Shown here: positions 52,782 to 61,070 of the stretch, piece after piece
Layout of the letters: every line of letters begins with the position of its first letter
How positions within the stretch are numbered: the first letter of the stretch is position 1
Assembly: GCA_038214135.1 (NCBI GenBank)
Contig: JBBQSD010000001.1
Span: 1 to 64,000, forward strand
Source of the DNA: JANLSE01 sp038214135
GTDB taxonomy: Bacteria; Chloroflexota; Chloroflexia; Chloroflexales; Roseiflexaceae
Length of the DNA stretch: 64,000 bases
Direction of reading: 5' to 3'
Notes under the pieces: model-generated
Told to the model about the DNA's origin: nothing
Databases searched by the model: none
What the model saw: the letters and a program-made list of their open reading frames with translations, nothing else
Made by a program: the position numbers and the translations under genes

Positions 52782-55112
52782 ATGACGAATGGGAAAGATA
52801 CGCGCGATGGAATGCGTTGGATTCGAGCAGACCTGCATATTCATACCCCTGCCTCGGAAGATTATGCTGAACCCCAGGTTTCATATCTTGAAATCCTCCA
52901 AGAGGCCGAGCGACGCGAATTAGAGATGATCGCGTTCACTGATCATAATACTGTTCATGGTTATGAACGAATGCTCCAGGAAATCGATTTTCTGCAAAAG
53001 CTTGACCAAGCGCATCGCCTGACTCCAGAAGAACAAATCCGCCTTGCTGAATACCGCCGCCTTCAAGCCAAGATTATGGTACTCCCCGGATTTGAATTCA
53101 CCTCACACTATGGTTCTCACATTCTGGCGATTTTCGCCCCGGATCGGCCAGTGAGCCTGATTGAAGCAACGCTACTTCAGCTTGGTGTGCCGCCCGAACA
53201 GCTCAAAACAGGGGCGTGTTCAATCGCCGATACCCGCCATGTCACTGAGGCATATGAGATTATTAGCCGATCTGGTGGCCTGGCAATTGCTCCGCATGTG
53301 AATGGTCCAAATGGCGTGATTACCGAAACACTCCGCATGGGAACGAGCGGCCAGGCACGGGTTGCAGCAACACAACATCCTGCTTTGCATGCTCTTGAGT
53401 TTATTAATTTCTATACGGATCACGATACCTTTACATCGCCTGGTTTCTATAATGGCAAAACCGAACATTATGAACGGCGCATGTTCTGTATTCAGGGTAG
53501 CGATGCACATCGGTTGCGGCGTACGACGGCTGGCGATGGTGATGCTTGGCATCGCCATGGAATCGGTGATCGCTATGTTGAGCTATTGGTGGCCGATACA
53601 ACCTATGCATCGCTGAAATCATTGCTGGCCTCAAAGGAGTTTGATCGGGTACGGGTGCCCAAGCGCGACCAGAAGCAGTGGGAGGTCGATACACTCCGCT
53701 TTGGCCCGCCATCGGATCGGCAGGTGATGCGTTCTGGTGATTTCGATCCCGAATTGCTGTGGCACGATACAGCAGCATTGGCCAATGGCGGTGGTGGCGT
53801 TCTAATCATTGGTGCGGAGAAGGATGGCACGACGATCACTGGCGTTCCACGGCCCGAGCAGGTGAGCGAAATTATTCGTAGAACATCTGCGGAATTGGTT
53901 GTTCCACAGCCATACCTGACCATGGAACTGATGTCGTATGAAGGCCGCGACCTGATTCGGGTTGAGGTGCGATCACAAGATCCGCCGCCCTATCTTGGCA
54001 GCGATGGCGTGATCTATGTGCGCCGTGATGGTGAGACGATTCCTGCGGATCGGGGTGAGATCATTCAGTTGTGTCGGCGGGCGCTGGCCGAGGGTGCTTC
54101 TTCACCACTCGATAATGGCGAGGATCTGGAATTGCCACGCAGTGGTGTCGAAATTGTTGGTGCGCTGAAGCGAGCCGGAATCTGGACATACGAGGTTCGT
54201 GATCTGCGGACGACGGCTGGTGTGACCCGTGATCGGGCGCAGGGCTTATGGGCCTATGCCATCCATCGTTCTGAGGATCTGCGTGATGGCCGGATCGATC
54301 TGCAAAGCCAGGTTCGCTGGCGGGGTCGTTTGGGGCTGTGGCGTGCCTATCGTCAGGGCAATCGAACCAAATACGATCTTGTTCATCGCGATGCCAATGG
54401 TGTGATCGATCACGTCTTCTTTGGTGTTTCCGATTGGGGCCTGGGTGAGCATTGGCAGGCGCTGCTGAGCGACCGGGTTGGCGATGTTGTTGAACAGGAG
54501 CCGGGTGCGTTCCGCGATGATGAGCCGAATCTGGCACCCGAACCAGAGCTTGAGGATCCGGAATCTACTGAACTGTGGGGCGAACGGCGCTATCGCTGGC
54601 GCGGGCGTGGCGGGCTATGGCAGATCGGCCGCGATCTGGCAGGGCGGGTGCGCTTCGATCTAGCAATGAAGGATAAAGACGGCGATGGTCGCCAGGAGTT
54701 TCCAGCGGTGCCACGCGAAAAGCTGACCGAGGCATGGCTGAATCTCATTCGGGTGGTGCGGCCACGTACTGGCATTGAGGTTGTGAGTATCGAACGCGAC
54801 GAATTTGGCGATCCGCGATTTGTATTCCGTAACCTCCGAACGGGCGAGGTCAGCAATGCACCATGGCGGCTTCAGGATATCGAGGAGGGTACGGTTCGGC
54901 AGTATGCGGCGCGTATGTCGTTGCAGGATAGACCACTCGATGAGGAGAAGGTACGCTGGTGGGGCAATATCGGCTACCTACGGCCAATGCGCAGCCAGGT
55001 CGATCTGGTCTACCGTGATGAGGAAGGCATGGATCACTTCTACTATGCGGCGCGGCGGGATGAACTGGCGGGCGAGTGGAAGGATCTGCTGGAGGAGTAT
55101 GGGGAGATTTAG
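52782..55112 (+). CDS. PHP phosphoesterase - AlbA_2 fusion with C-terminal Trp-rich repeats
   Basis: 776 residues from ATG 52782 (MTNGKDTRDGMRWIRADLH), with GGAG ten bases ahead. Residues about 14-290 are a PHP metallo-phosphoesterase (ADLHIHTPAS, IAFTDHNTVHGY, IQGSDAHRLRR). Residues about 318-435 are an AlbA_2/Schlafen-like domain (HDTAALANGGGGVLIIGAEKDG, GVIYVRRDGETIPA). The remainder holds three divergent copies, starting near 511, 601 and 723, of a module of about 50-60 residues, R-W-x-G-x-x-G-x-x-R...D-L-x-x-x-D...W-x-x-L. The domain mix suggests nucleic-acid or nucleotide processing, perhaps in defence; the function is unknown. Confidence 0.8.
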   Translation: MTNGKDTRDGMRWIRADLHIHTPASEDYAEPQVSYLEILQEAERRELEMIAFTDHNTVHGYERMLQEIDFLQKLDQAHRLTPEEQIRLAEYRRLQAKIMVLPGFEFTSHYGSHILAIFAPDRPVSLIEATLLQLGVPPEQLKTGACSIADTRHVTEAYEIISRSGGLAIAPHVNGPNGVITETLRMGTSGQARVAATQHPALHALEFINFYTDHDTFTSPGFYNGKTEHYERRMFCIQGSDAHRLRRTTAGDGDAWHRHGIGDRYVELLVADTTYASLKSLLASKEFDRVRVPKRDQKQWEVDTLRFGPPSDRQVMRSGDFDPELLWHDTAALANGGGGVLIIGAEKDGTTITGVPRPEQVSEIIRRTSAELVVPQPYLTMELMSYEGRDLIRVEVRSQDPPPYLGSDGVIYVRRDGETIPADRGEIIQLCRRALAEGASSPLDNGEDLELPRSGVEIVGALKRAGIWTYEVRDLRTTAGVTRDRAQGLWAYAIHRSEDLRDGRIDLQSQVRWRGRLGLWRAYRQGNRTKYDLVHRDANGVIDHVFFGVSDWGLGEHWQALLSDRVGDVVEQEPGAFRDDEPNLAPEPELEDPESTELWGERRYRWRGRGGLWQIGRDLAGRVRFDLAMKDKDGDGRQEFPAVPREKLTEAWLNLIRVVRPRTGIEVVSIERDEFGDPRFVFRNLRTGEVSNAPWRLQDIEEGTVRQYAARMSLQDRPLDEEKVRWWGNIGYLRPMRSQVDLVYRDEEGMDHFYYAARRDELAGEWKDLLEEYGEI

Positions 55113-55829
55113 CCGAGAACTGCAGAACTACGGAACTGCAGAACTACGGAACCAAGCGAAGAAGTATTCAGGAGTCAGGAGTCAGGAGTCAGAATACGGA
55201 ATCGAGAGCGCCAGGAACAAACGAGCAATCATCAAGAAAACCGAGGTAGAGATGCTCCGATGGGGCGTCTGTGCTTACGGGGGCAGGGTGTAGTGCCTGC
55301 CGCCCTCACCCCTGCTGCGCTTCCCCTCTCCCACTGGGAGAGGGGTCAGGAGTGAGGGTTTTCTCAGACCGTTGCGCATTCCCCTCTCCTCCAGCCCCGC
55401 CCCCACAGGTGGGGAGGGGTGCAAAGGGTTTGCAAGAGGTCAATTCCCCCGCGCCCCGGCATGGGAGCGGGGGTTAGGGGGCGCGGGGGAAAGCGCATCA
55501 GGACGCCTTCGCGCAAAAACCCTACACTTGAAAGCCACTGGGAGAGGGGTCAGGGGTGAGGGAATTAGCCGGAACGGTTCCCGCGAAAAAGGCAGCGAAT
55601 GACGAACGACGGATGCTGGATGATAGCTACATGATCATTCACCATCCGTCATTTGTTATAGACAATAGGACATGCACAAAGTGGGATATAAGGTGCAACC
55701 CCAGGAAAAACACTTTCTTATACCTATAGCAATCCTCTTTGATTTGTACACGTGCATAAGCACAGAGCGGGGGATTGGGGGCGCAGCCCGAGAACATTTC
55801 CCTCTTCAAGCTGAAAAGGAGAAAACCAT
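55113..55829. repeat. 717-base gap filled with dispersed repeats
   Basis: It contains a GAACTGCAGAACTACG tandem (55119-55152) joined to an AGGAGTC tract (55164-55197), and three C/G-rich inverted repeats near 55301-55360, 55381-55422 and 55537-55560. An imperfect inverted repeat, GAATGACGAACGACGGATG with CATCCGTCATTTG, lies at about 55596-55660. Small ORFs here are translations of repeats. The last 150 bases should hold the aldehyde dehydrogenase promoter; none is clear. Confidence 0.65.
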
Positions 55830-57311
55830 ATGGCCAATTTGATGCTGATTGGTGGCGAGCGGGTTGCGAGTGTGACCGATGAAATGTTTGATGTTCAGGA
55901 CCCTGCCACCGAAGAGGTGATCGGGCAGGCACCAATGGGCAATGAGGAGGATGCCCGCCGAGCGGTTGCTGCTGCTACGAATGCCTTCCGTGAATGGCGT
56001 AAAGCCACAGCTCATGATCGCACCCACCTGTTGCATGAAATCGCCCACAAGATCCGTGCTCGTACTGAAGAACTGGCCACGCTGATGACGCGTGAGGGTG
56101 GCAAGCCATTGGTCGAGAACCGTGATGAACTGGGCTGGTGTGCCGATTGTTTCGATTACTATGCCGAATTGCAGCGCAATACACGTGGGCGGGTGATCCC
56201 ATCGGTCGAATCATCGCAACTGGCTATGGTGCTGAAGGAACCATATGGCGTTGTTGCCGTGATTGTGCCATGGAACTACCCGATCCTACTGATGACCTGG
56301 AAAGTCGCTCCGGCACTGGCCGCTGGCAATACAGTTGTGATTAAGCCAAGTGAAATGACGCCACTGGCAACGCTGCTGTTTGCCGAGATTTTCGATCATC
56401 TGCCGCCCGGCGTGGTCAATATTGTCACAGGGTATGGTGCGACGGTTGGGCGCGAACTGGTGATCAGCCCGCACACGCAACTGATCGCCTTCACTGGTTC
56501 GTTCAATACCGGCCGGGAGATCGCCCGCCTTGCGGCGGAGCGAGTCAAGAAAACGCATCTGGAGTTGGGTGGCAAGGATGCCTTCATTGTTGCGGAAGAT
56601 GCCGATCTTGATGTGGCGGTGCCGGGCGTGGCATGGGCAGCGCTCCTGAACGCCGGGCAGGTGTGTACCTCAACCGAGCGCGTGTATGTGCAGGAAGCGA
56701 TTGCCAAGCGTTTTACCGAGCAGTTGATCGATTTTGTGCGAACACTACGGCTTGGTTCAGGGCTGGATCCACAGACGGATATTGGCCCATTGATTGGGGA
56801 TCGCTACCGCCAGAAGGTCGAGAATCATGTTGAGGATGCGCGCCAGCGTGGTGCCAACATCCTGATTGGCGGGCAGCGGCCACCACAGCACACGCGCGGG
56901 TTTTTCTATGAGCCAACGGTGCTCACTGGTGTCGATCACGGGCATCGGATCATGCGCGAAGAGACGTTTGGGCCGATCATCCCGATCATGACCTACAGCC
57001 ATTTCGATCAGGCGATTGCATTGGCAAATGACTGTGATTACGGGTTGGGCGCGAATCTGTATACCAACGATCCGCGCAAGGTCAAGCAATACTATGAGGA
57101 AGTCAAAGCTGGCACATGCTGGGTCAACGATCCACTGACCGATAATGATGCCGGGCCATTTGGTGGTATGAAGTTTTCGGGTGGCGCTCGCGAATTGGGC
57201 GAGGAAGGGCTAGAAGCGTTCCTGGAAACCAAGCATGTCCATTGGGATTTCATGCAGCAGAAAAAAAGCTGGTGGTTTCCGTATGGGGATAACGAGAGTG
57301 AAAGTGGTTGA
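55830..57311 (+). CDS. NAD(P)-dependent aldehyde dehydrogenase
   Basis: A 493-residue ALDH superfamily enzyme. It has VPWNYPILLMTWKVAPALAA, KPSEMTPL and the NAD-binding TGSFNTGREI. The general base Glu245 is in LELGGKD and the catalytic Cys279 in NAGQVCTSTERV. KEETFGPIIPI-like EETFGPIIPI follows, and the C-terminal PFGGMKFSGGARELG is present. Overall it resembles betaine-, aminobutyraldehyde- and succinate-semialdehyde-type dehydrogenases, but the substrate is not assigned. AAAAGGAG lies 10 bases before the ATG. No partner gene is adjacent. Confidence 0.93.
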   Translation: MANLMLIGGERVASVTDEMFDVQDPATEEVIGQAPMGNEEDARRAVAAATNAFREWRKATAHDRTHLLHEIAHKIRARTEELATLMTREGGKPLVENRDELGWCADCFDYYAELQRNTRGRVIPSVESSQLAMVLKEPYGVVAVIVPWNYPILLMTWKVAPALAAGNTVVIKPSEMTPLATLLFAEIFDHLPPGVVNIVTGYGATVGRELVISPHTQLIAFTGSFNTGREIARLAAERVKKTHLELGGKDAFIVAEDADLDVAVPGVAWAALLNAGQVCTSTERVYVQEAIAKRFTEQLIDFVRTLRLGSGLDPQTDIGPLIGDRYRQKVENHVEDARQRGANILIGGQRPPQHTRGFFYEPTVLTGVDHGHRIMREETFGPIIPIMTYSHFDQAIALANDCDYGLGANLYTNDPRKVKQYYEEVKAGTCWVNDPLTDNDAGPFGGMKFSGGARELGEEGLEAFLETKHVHWDFMQQKKSWWFPYGDNESESG

Positions 57312-57373
57312 CAACCTGCATGAGGGCTGGTAGCATGATTGTATCCCCCGTGCCGCTTCGGTGGTACGGCGCG

Positions 57374-57400
57374 AACCCTCATCGAGACCCGATGGGGGTT
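57374..57400. promoter_or_regulatory. hairpin upstream of the NYN remnant
   Basis: AACCCTCATCG (57374-57384) and CGATGGGGGTT (57390-57400) form an 11-base-pair stem (one G-T) with loop AGACC, followed by CTGCTTTATT. It ends 22 bases before the NYN start codon and 63 bases after the aldehyde dehydrogenase stop, so it may be a terminator for the latter or a leader element of the former. Confidence 0.5.
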
Positions 57401-57422
57401 CTGCTTTATTCGGAGAACCATA

Positions 57423-57464
57423 ATGCGTACTGCCATCTATGTTGACGGCTTCAACCTTTATTAC
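57423..57464 (+). pseudogene. 5' remnant of a NYN-domain (LabA/DUF88) ribonuclease gene
   Basis: ATG 57423 (after CGGAGAACCATA, a usable ribosome site) encodes MRTAIYVDGFNLYY, the highly conserved start of NYN-domain proteins with the metal-binding Asp and Asn of VDGFN. After codon 14 the sequence switches abruptly to the antisense of a peptide-synthetase fragment, and the frame ends at 57578 with unrelated residues. The remaining domain of about 150 residues is missing. It is a truncated gene left by a rearrangement with its breakpoint at 57464/57465. Confidence 0.75.
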
Positions 57465-58112
57465 AGAGGTCAGTTCTGGGTGATTGAGGTAGCCGCGTGC
57501 CAGGCCAACGCCGCCAATATGCAATTCACCAGGTACGCCGACAGGAACCGGCTGTGCATGCCGATCCAGAACAAATAGCTGGATGTTGGGCAGTGGGCGA
57601 CCGATTGGGACGGTATGGAGATCGGGCAATGAGCTGGCTGGTAACAGGGCCAGCAGCGATGGTGGAAGTGTGACGGTGGTGATGGCCTGGTTGCGGAGCA
57701 GTGCGAGCAGATTAGCAGGCGACATGAGTGTCTCTTGCTGTGCCAGGTAGAGTGTGGCACCTGCAAGCAGGGTTGTAAAGATTTCAGAGACAGAGGCATC
57801 AAAGCTGAATGATGCAAACTGGAGCACACGGCTTTCGGTGGTGAGATCAAAGGCCTGAATCTGCGCCAGAACTAAATTAACCAGCCCACGATGGTGGAGC
57901 AGAACCCCTTTTGGTGTGCCTGTTGAGCCAGATGTATAAATAATATAGGCAAGGTTATCGGCTGTTGGCGCATTGCCTGGGTTGGCTTCTGATTGTTGGG
58001 CAATCGATGCCCAATCCTGATCGAGATAGATGACGAGTGGCGAGGAATTGGCCTGCGATGCGCTAAGCCAGTGATCGGTCGCAATTGAATGGTGCGTACG
58101 CAGGATTGGCAT
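57465..58112 (-). pseudogene. NRPS adenylation-domain fragment, internally deleted
   Basis: On the minus strand about 216 codons encode part of a non-ribosomal peptide synthetase adenylation domain. They include core A3 (LAYIIYTSGSTGTPKGV), FASFSFDASVSEIFTTLLAG, VTLPPSLLALLP and GELHIGGVGLARGYLNHPELT. Both ends are missing. The A5 region (N-A-Y-G-P-T-E) is also gone: SLPDLHTV joins directly to PIGRPLPNIQL, an in-frame loss of roughly 50-60 residues. Open flanking frame extends to 57210 and 58295 but is not homologous. The fragment cannot make an enzyme. It presumably derives from an NRPS locus elsewhere in the genome. Confidence 0.8.
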
Positions 58113-60672
58113 GTTCGGCTCGCACCAATGCCTCAAATGCTGTTGCGTCAAGTGCCTTTGCGAAGAGCCAACCCTGCCCGAAATCGCAACTGAGGCGTCG
58201 AAGCTCATTGGCCTGTTGGATTGTTTCGGTGCCCTCAGCAACCGCTTGCATGCCAAGCGCACGAGCGAGCCCAATAATGGTTTGCACAATCTCACTGCGT
58301 TGGCCAGGTTCTCCGATCTGGCTCACAAACGAGCGATCTATCTTGAGCACATCGATTGGAAAGCGCTGCAGGTAACTCAGTGATGAATAGCCTGTGCCAA
58401 AATCATCGATACACAACTGAATGCCTACCTGACGGAGTTGGGTTAATATCTCAGCAGTCACATCGCCATACTCAATCAGGGTATGCTCAGTGATTTCAAG
58501 CTTCAGGCTCTTCGGGTTGAGGCCCGTTTCGTTGAGTACATCAAGGATTTGTTTAACTACATCGGGTTGGGCCAGTTGTTTGGCAGAAAGATTGACGCTC
58601 ACCCACATGGTTTCCGCGCCAGGAATATCCTGTTGCCAGGCACGCAATTGTGTACAGGCAGTGTGGAGTGTCCACCAGCTGATCGGCTTGATCAGGCCAG
58701 TCTCTTCTGCGAGGGCAAGAAAATCGGCGGGGAAGAGCAAGCCGCGTTGTGGGTGTTGCCAGCGTACCAGCGCCTCGATACCAACAATATGCTCATTGTC
58801 CAGCGTGACAATTGGTTGGTAGTGAACACGAAGTTCGTCTCGCTCGACAGCCCAACGCAGATCGGATTCGAGCTGGAGCTGCAACATCGCCTGGGCATGC
58901 ATTGCTGGATCGAACAGCACCGCATGGGCTTTACCACCCAGCTTGGCATGGTACATTGCGGTGTCTGCATCTCGAATGATGTCGGTTGCAGAGCCATAGT
59001 GTAAGTTGCTGAGCAGGATGCCAATACTCACCGTGGTAAAGATCGCTTGCTCGCCAAACTGGAGCGGCTGTGAGAGCAGTGTTTGAATGCGATCCGCAAT
59101 TGCCTGTGCGCTCGGGCCATCCTGCACATCATCGAGCAACATGGTGAATTCATCGCCACCCAAGCGAGCAACGGTATCCCCAGGGCGAATGCAGCCCTCA
59201 AGGCGGCGGGCGATCTCGATCAGCAGTTGATCGCCGACCGTATGGCCCAGGCTATCGTTAATGATTTTGAAGCGATCCAGATCAAGAAAGAGAACGGCAA
59301 AATTGGGAGTTGCACTCCGGTGCATGCGCCCGAGTGCCGTTTCTAGCCGATCGGTAAACAGTGCCCGATTGGGTAATCCGGTCAGGCCATCGTGGAGTGC
59401 ATCGTGAAGTAACTGCTGTTCAACCTGTTTTCGATCCGTTATATCGGTTTGCGATCCCGCCATTCGTGTTGCGTGGCCCATGTCATTCCAGACAGCCAGG
59501 CCGCGGCAGAGCATCCAGCGATATGCTCCATCGCGGTGCATGATCTGATACTCATATTCAAAGTGTGTGATCAGCTTTCGGTGATGGGCCGCCAGGCGCG
59601 CTTCCAGGTGTTCACGATCATTTGTGTGGATACGCCCCAACCATTCATTGGGGGAAGATCCGATTTCTTCCTCGGTATAGCCCAGCATGGCCTTCCAGCG
59701 TGGCGAAAAGTAGATCTTATTGCTGTGCAGATCCCAATCCCACAGGCCATCATTGGCACCCTGAGCGGCGAGGGCGTAGCGTTCTTCGCTGATACGCAGG
59801 GCGATTTCGGCACGCTTGGCCGTGCTCACATCACGAACGACGGCAACACCGCCCATGGGCATCCCATGGCTTTCCCGGAGTGGGCGGGCTGTTATACTCA
59901 GCCATTGTTCAGCTTTTTCGGCGCTTGGCTCGACGAATAACTCCATGCCATCGATCACGCTACCCCGAACTGCTTTGGTGAGTGGCAGCTCTTCTGCAGA
60001 GTAGACCCTCATCTGATCGGCGGTATGAAAGGGTGGTTTGTGGGCAGCTGCGTGCGGCAGAAAATCGGCGAACCGTGTGCCCAGAATCTGTTCGGCGGCT
60101 GGATTGTGATGGACAAGATCGCCATCCAGGCCCACAACCACAACGCCATCGCCCATGCTGTTGAGAATCGATTCAAGAATAGTTGTTTGGCGGCTAAGTT
60201 CTATGGCGCGTTGTTCTGCTAGTGCTGTTCGTTCTGCGACTTGTTCTTCGAGTAGTGACTGGTAGGCATGCTCGCGCATCTGCAGCCGATATTTTTCTAG
60301 GCAGCGTGTGACCCGCGCTTTGAGGATCACCGGCGTGAACGGCTTAACGAGGTAATCTTCTGCGCCGAGGTTAATGCATGCGGCAATTCGGTCTGTATCC
60401 GAATCGGCAGAGAGAATCAGTACGGGAATATGCTGTGTGTTGGGGTTCGCTTTTATGCGATCAAGCACTTCCATGCCGCTCATCTCGGGCATCATCATGT
60501 CGAGTAGAACCAGTTCAACTGGATGTTGCTCCAGGCATGCAAGTGCTTCGGGGCCACTCGCAACAGCAAGGACGCGATGCCCTTGTATACGCAGGCTACG
60601 TTCAAGGAGTGTGCGGATGATTTCGTGATCATCAACAACCAGAACTAACCCAGGCGTGATGCTCACAGACAT
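58063..60672 (-). CDS. REC-PAS-PAS-GGDEF-EAL cyclic-di-GMP signalling protein
   Basis: An 869-residue protein. The receiver domain (about 9-125) has VVDDHE, phospho-Asp in LVLLDMMMPEMSG and Lys in YLVKPFT. A short coiled coil leads to PAS-1 (about 165-275: ILNSMGDGVVVVGLDG) and PAS-2/PAC (about 290-415: GANDGLWDWDLHSNKIYFSP). The GGDEF domain has an intact active site, ARLGGDEFTMLLDD. The EAL domain has IVGIEALVRWQ, LEITEHTLIE and IDDFGTGYSSLSYLQ, all consistent with activity. So it may both make and break c-di-GMP. The last residues overlap the NRPS fragment and may not be native. Confidence 0.93.
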   Translation of the reverse strand: MSVSITPGLVLVVDDHEIIRTLLERSLRIQGHRVLAVASGPEALACLEQHPVELVLLDMMMPEMSGMEVLDRIKANPNTQHIPVLILSADSDTDRIAACINLGAEDYLVKPFTPVILKARVTRCLEKYRLQMREHAYQSLLEEQVAERTALAEQRAIELSRQTTILESILNSMGDGVVVVGLDGDLVHHNPAAEQILGTRFADFLPHAAAHKPPFHTADQMRVYSAEELPLTKAVRGSVIDGMELFVEPSAEKAEQWLSITARPLRESHGMPMGGVAVVRDVSTAKRAEIALRISEERYALAAQGANDGLWDWDLHSNKIYFSPRWKAMLGYTEEEIGSSPNEWLGRIHTNDREHLEARLAAHHRKLITHFEYEYQIMHRDGAYRWMLCRGLAVWNDMGHATRMAGSQTDITDRKQVEQQLLHDALHDGLTGLPNRALFTDRLETALGRMHRSATPNFAVLFLDLDRFKIINDSLGHTVGDQLLIEIARRLEGCIRPGDTVARLGGDEFTMLLDDVQDGPSAQAIADRIQTLLSQPLQFGEQAIFTTVSIGILLSNLHYGSATDIIRDADTAMYHAKLGGKAHAVLFDPAMHAQAMLQLQLESDLRWAVERDELRVHYQPIVTLDNEHIVGIEALVRWQHPQRGLLFPADFLALAEETGLIKPISWWTLHTACTQLRAWQQDIPGAETMWVSVNLSAKQLAQPDVVKQILDVLNETGLNPKSLKLEITEHTLIEYGDVTAEILTQLRQVGIQLCIDDFGTGYSSLSYLQRFPIDVLKIDRSFVSQIGEPGQRSEIVQTIIGLARALGMQAVAEGTETIQQANELRRLSCDFGQGWLFAKALDATAFEALVRAEHANPAYAPFNCDRSLA

Positions 60673-61070
60673 GCGAAACCTCCCCGTGCAACGTGATCGT
60701 AGGTATAGCGTAATGAGCGTTTGCTGCGTATCGATACCAGAGTACCTTGATGGCCTATCAGAAGGATCAAAAGCGGGCGTTGCTTCACTTCATCGCTATA
60801 TATTACAGCATACCGTACGATACTATGCTGGAGCGTTGCAAGTCCCGTTCAAACTGTTACCAAACTTGATTGAATAATGAATCCGCAGGCTGATGAAGAT
60901 TGATGCCATTCCATCAGCAGGTTGAAGCCTGCAGCCCGCGGCGTGGAGCTACGCCTTTGCATGCGCTGCTGCTCCGTGGTATTCTTGCACGGCCATATCC
61001 CTCGCTGATCCCGTGTACAATTGATGCAGGGAGTTGTACCTGCCTGTAGTTTTCAAGGAGCGCACGGCAT
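60673..61070. repeat. 398-base intergenic region
   Basis: Divergent spacer between the c-di-GMP gene and the propeller gene. It carries a degraded CCGCAGGCT palindrome (60886-60941, with an extra CAGCAGGTTGAAGCCTGC copy). The last 20 bases hold AAGGAG for the propeller gene. No gene or convincing promoter is seen. Confidence 0.5.

Noticed and set aside
55271..55602. Small ORFs in the gap before the aldehyde dehydrogenase
   Set aside because: They translate the C/G-rich dispersed repeats and have no conserved features.
57210..58295. Single 361-residue ORF on the minus strand read as an intact gene
   Set aside because: Only about 58112-57465 is homologous to an adenylation domain; the flanks are frame-shifted or antisense readings of the EAL gene, the NYN remnant and the aldehyde dehydrogenase, and a core motif is deleted.
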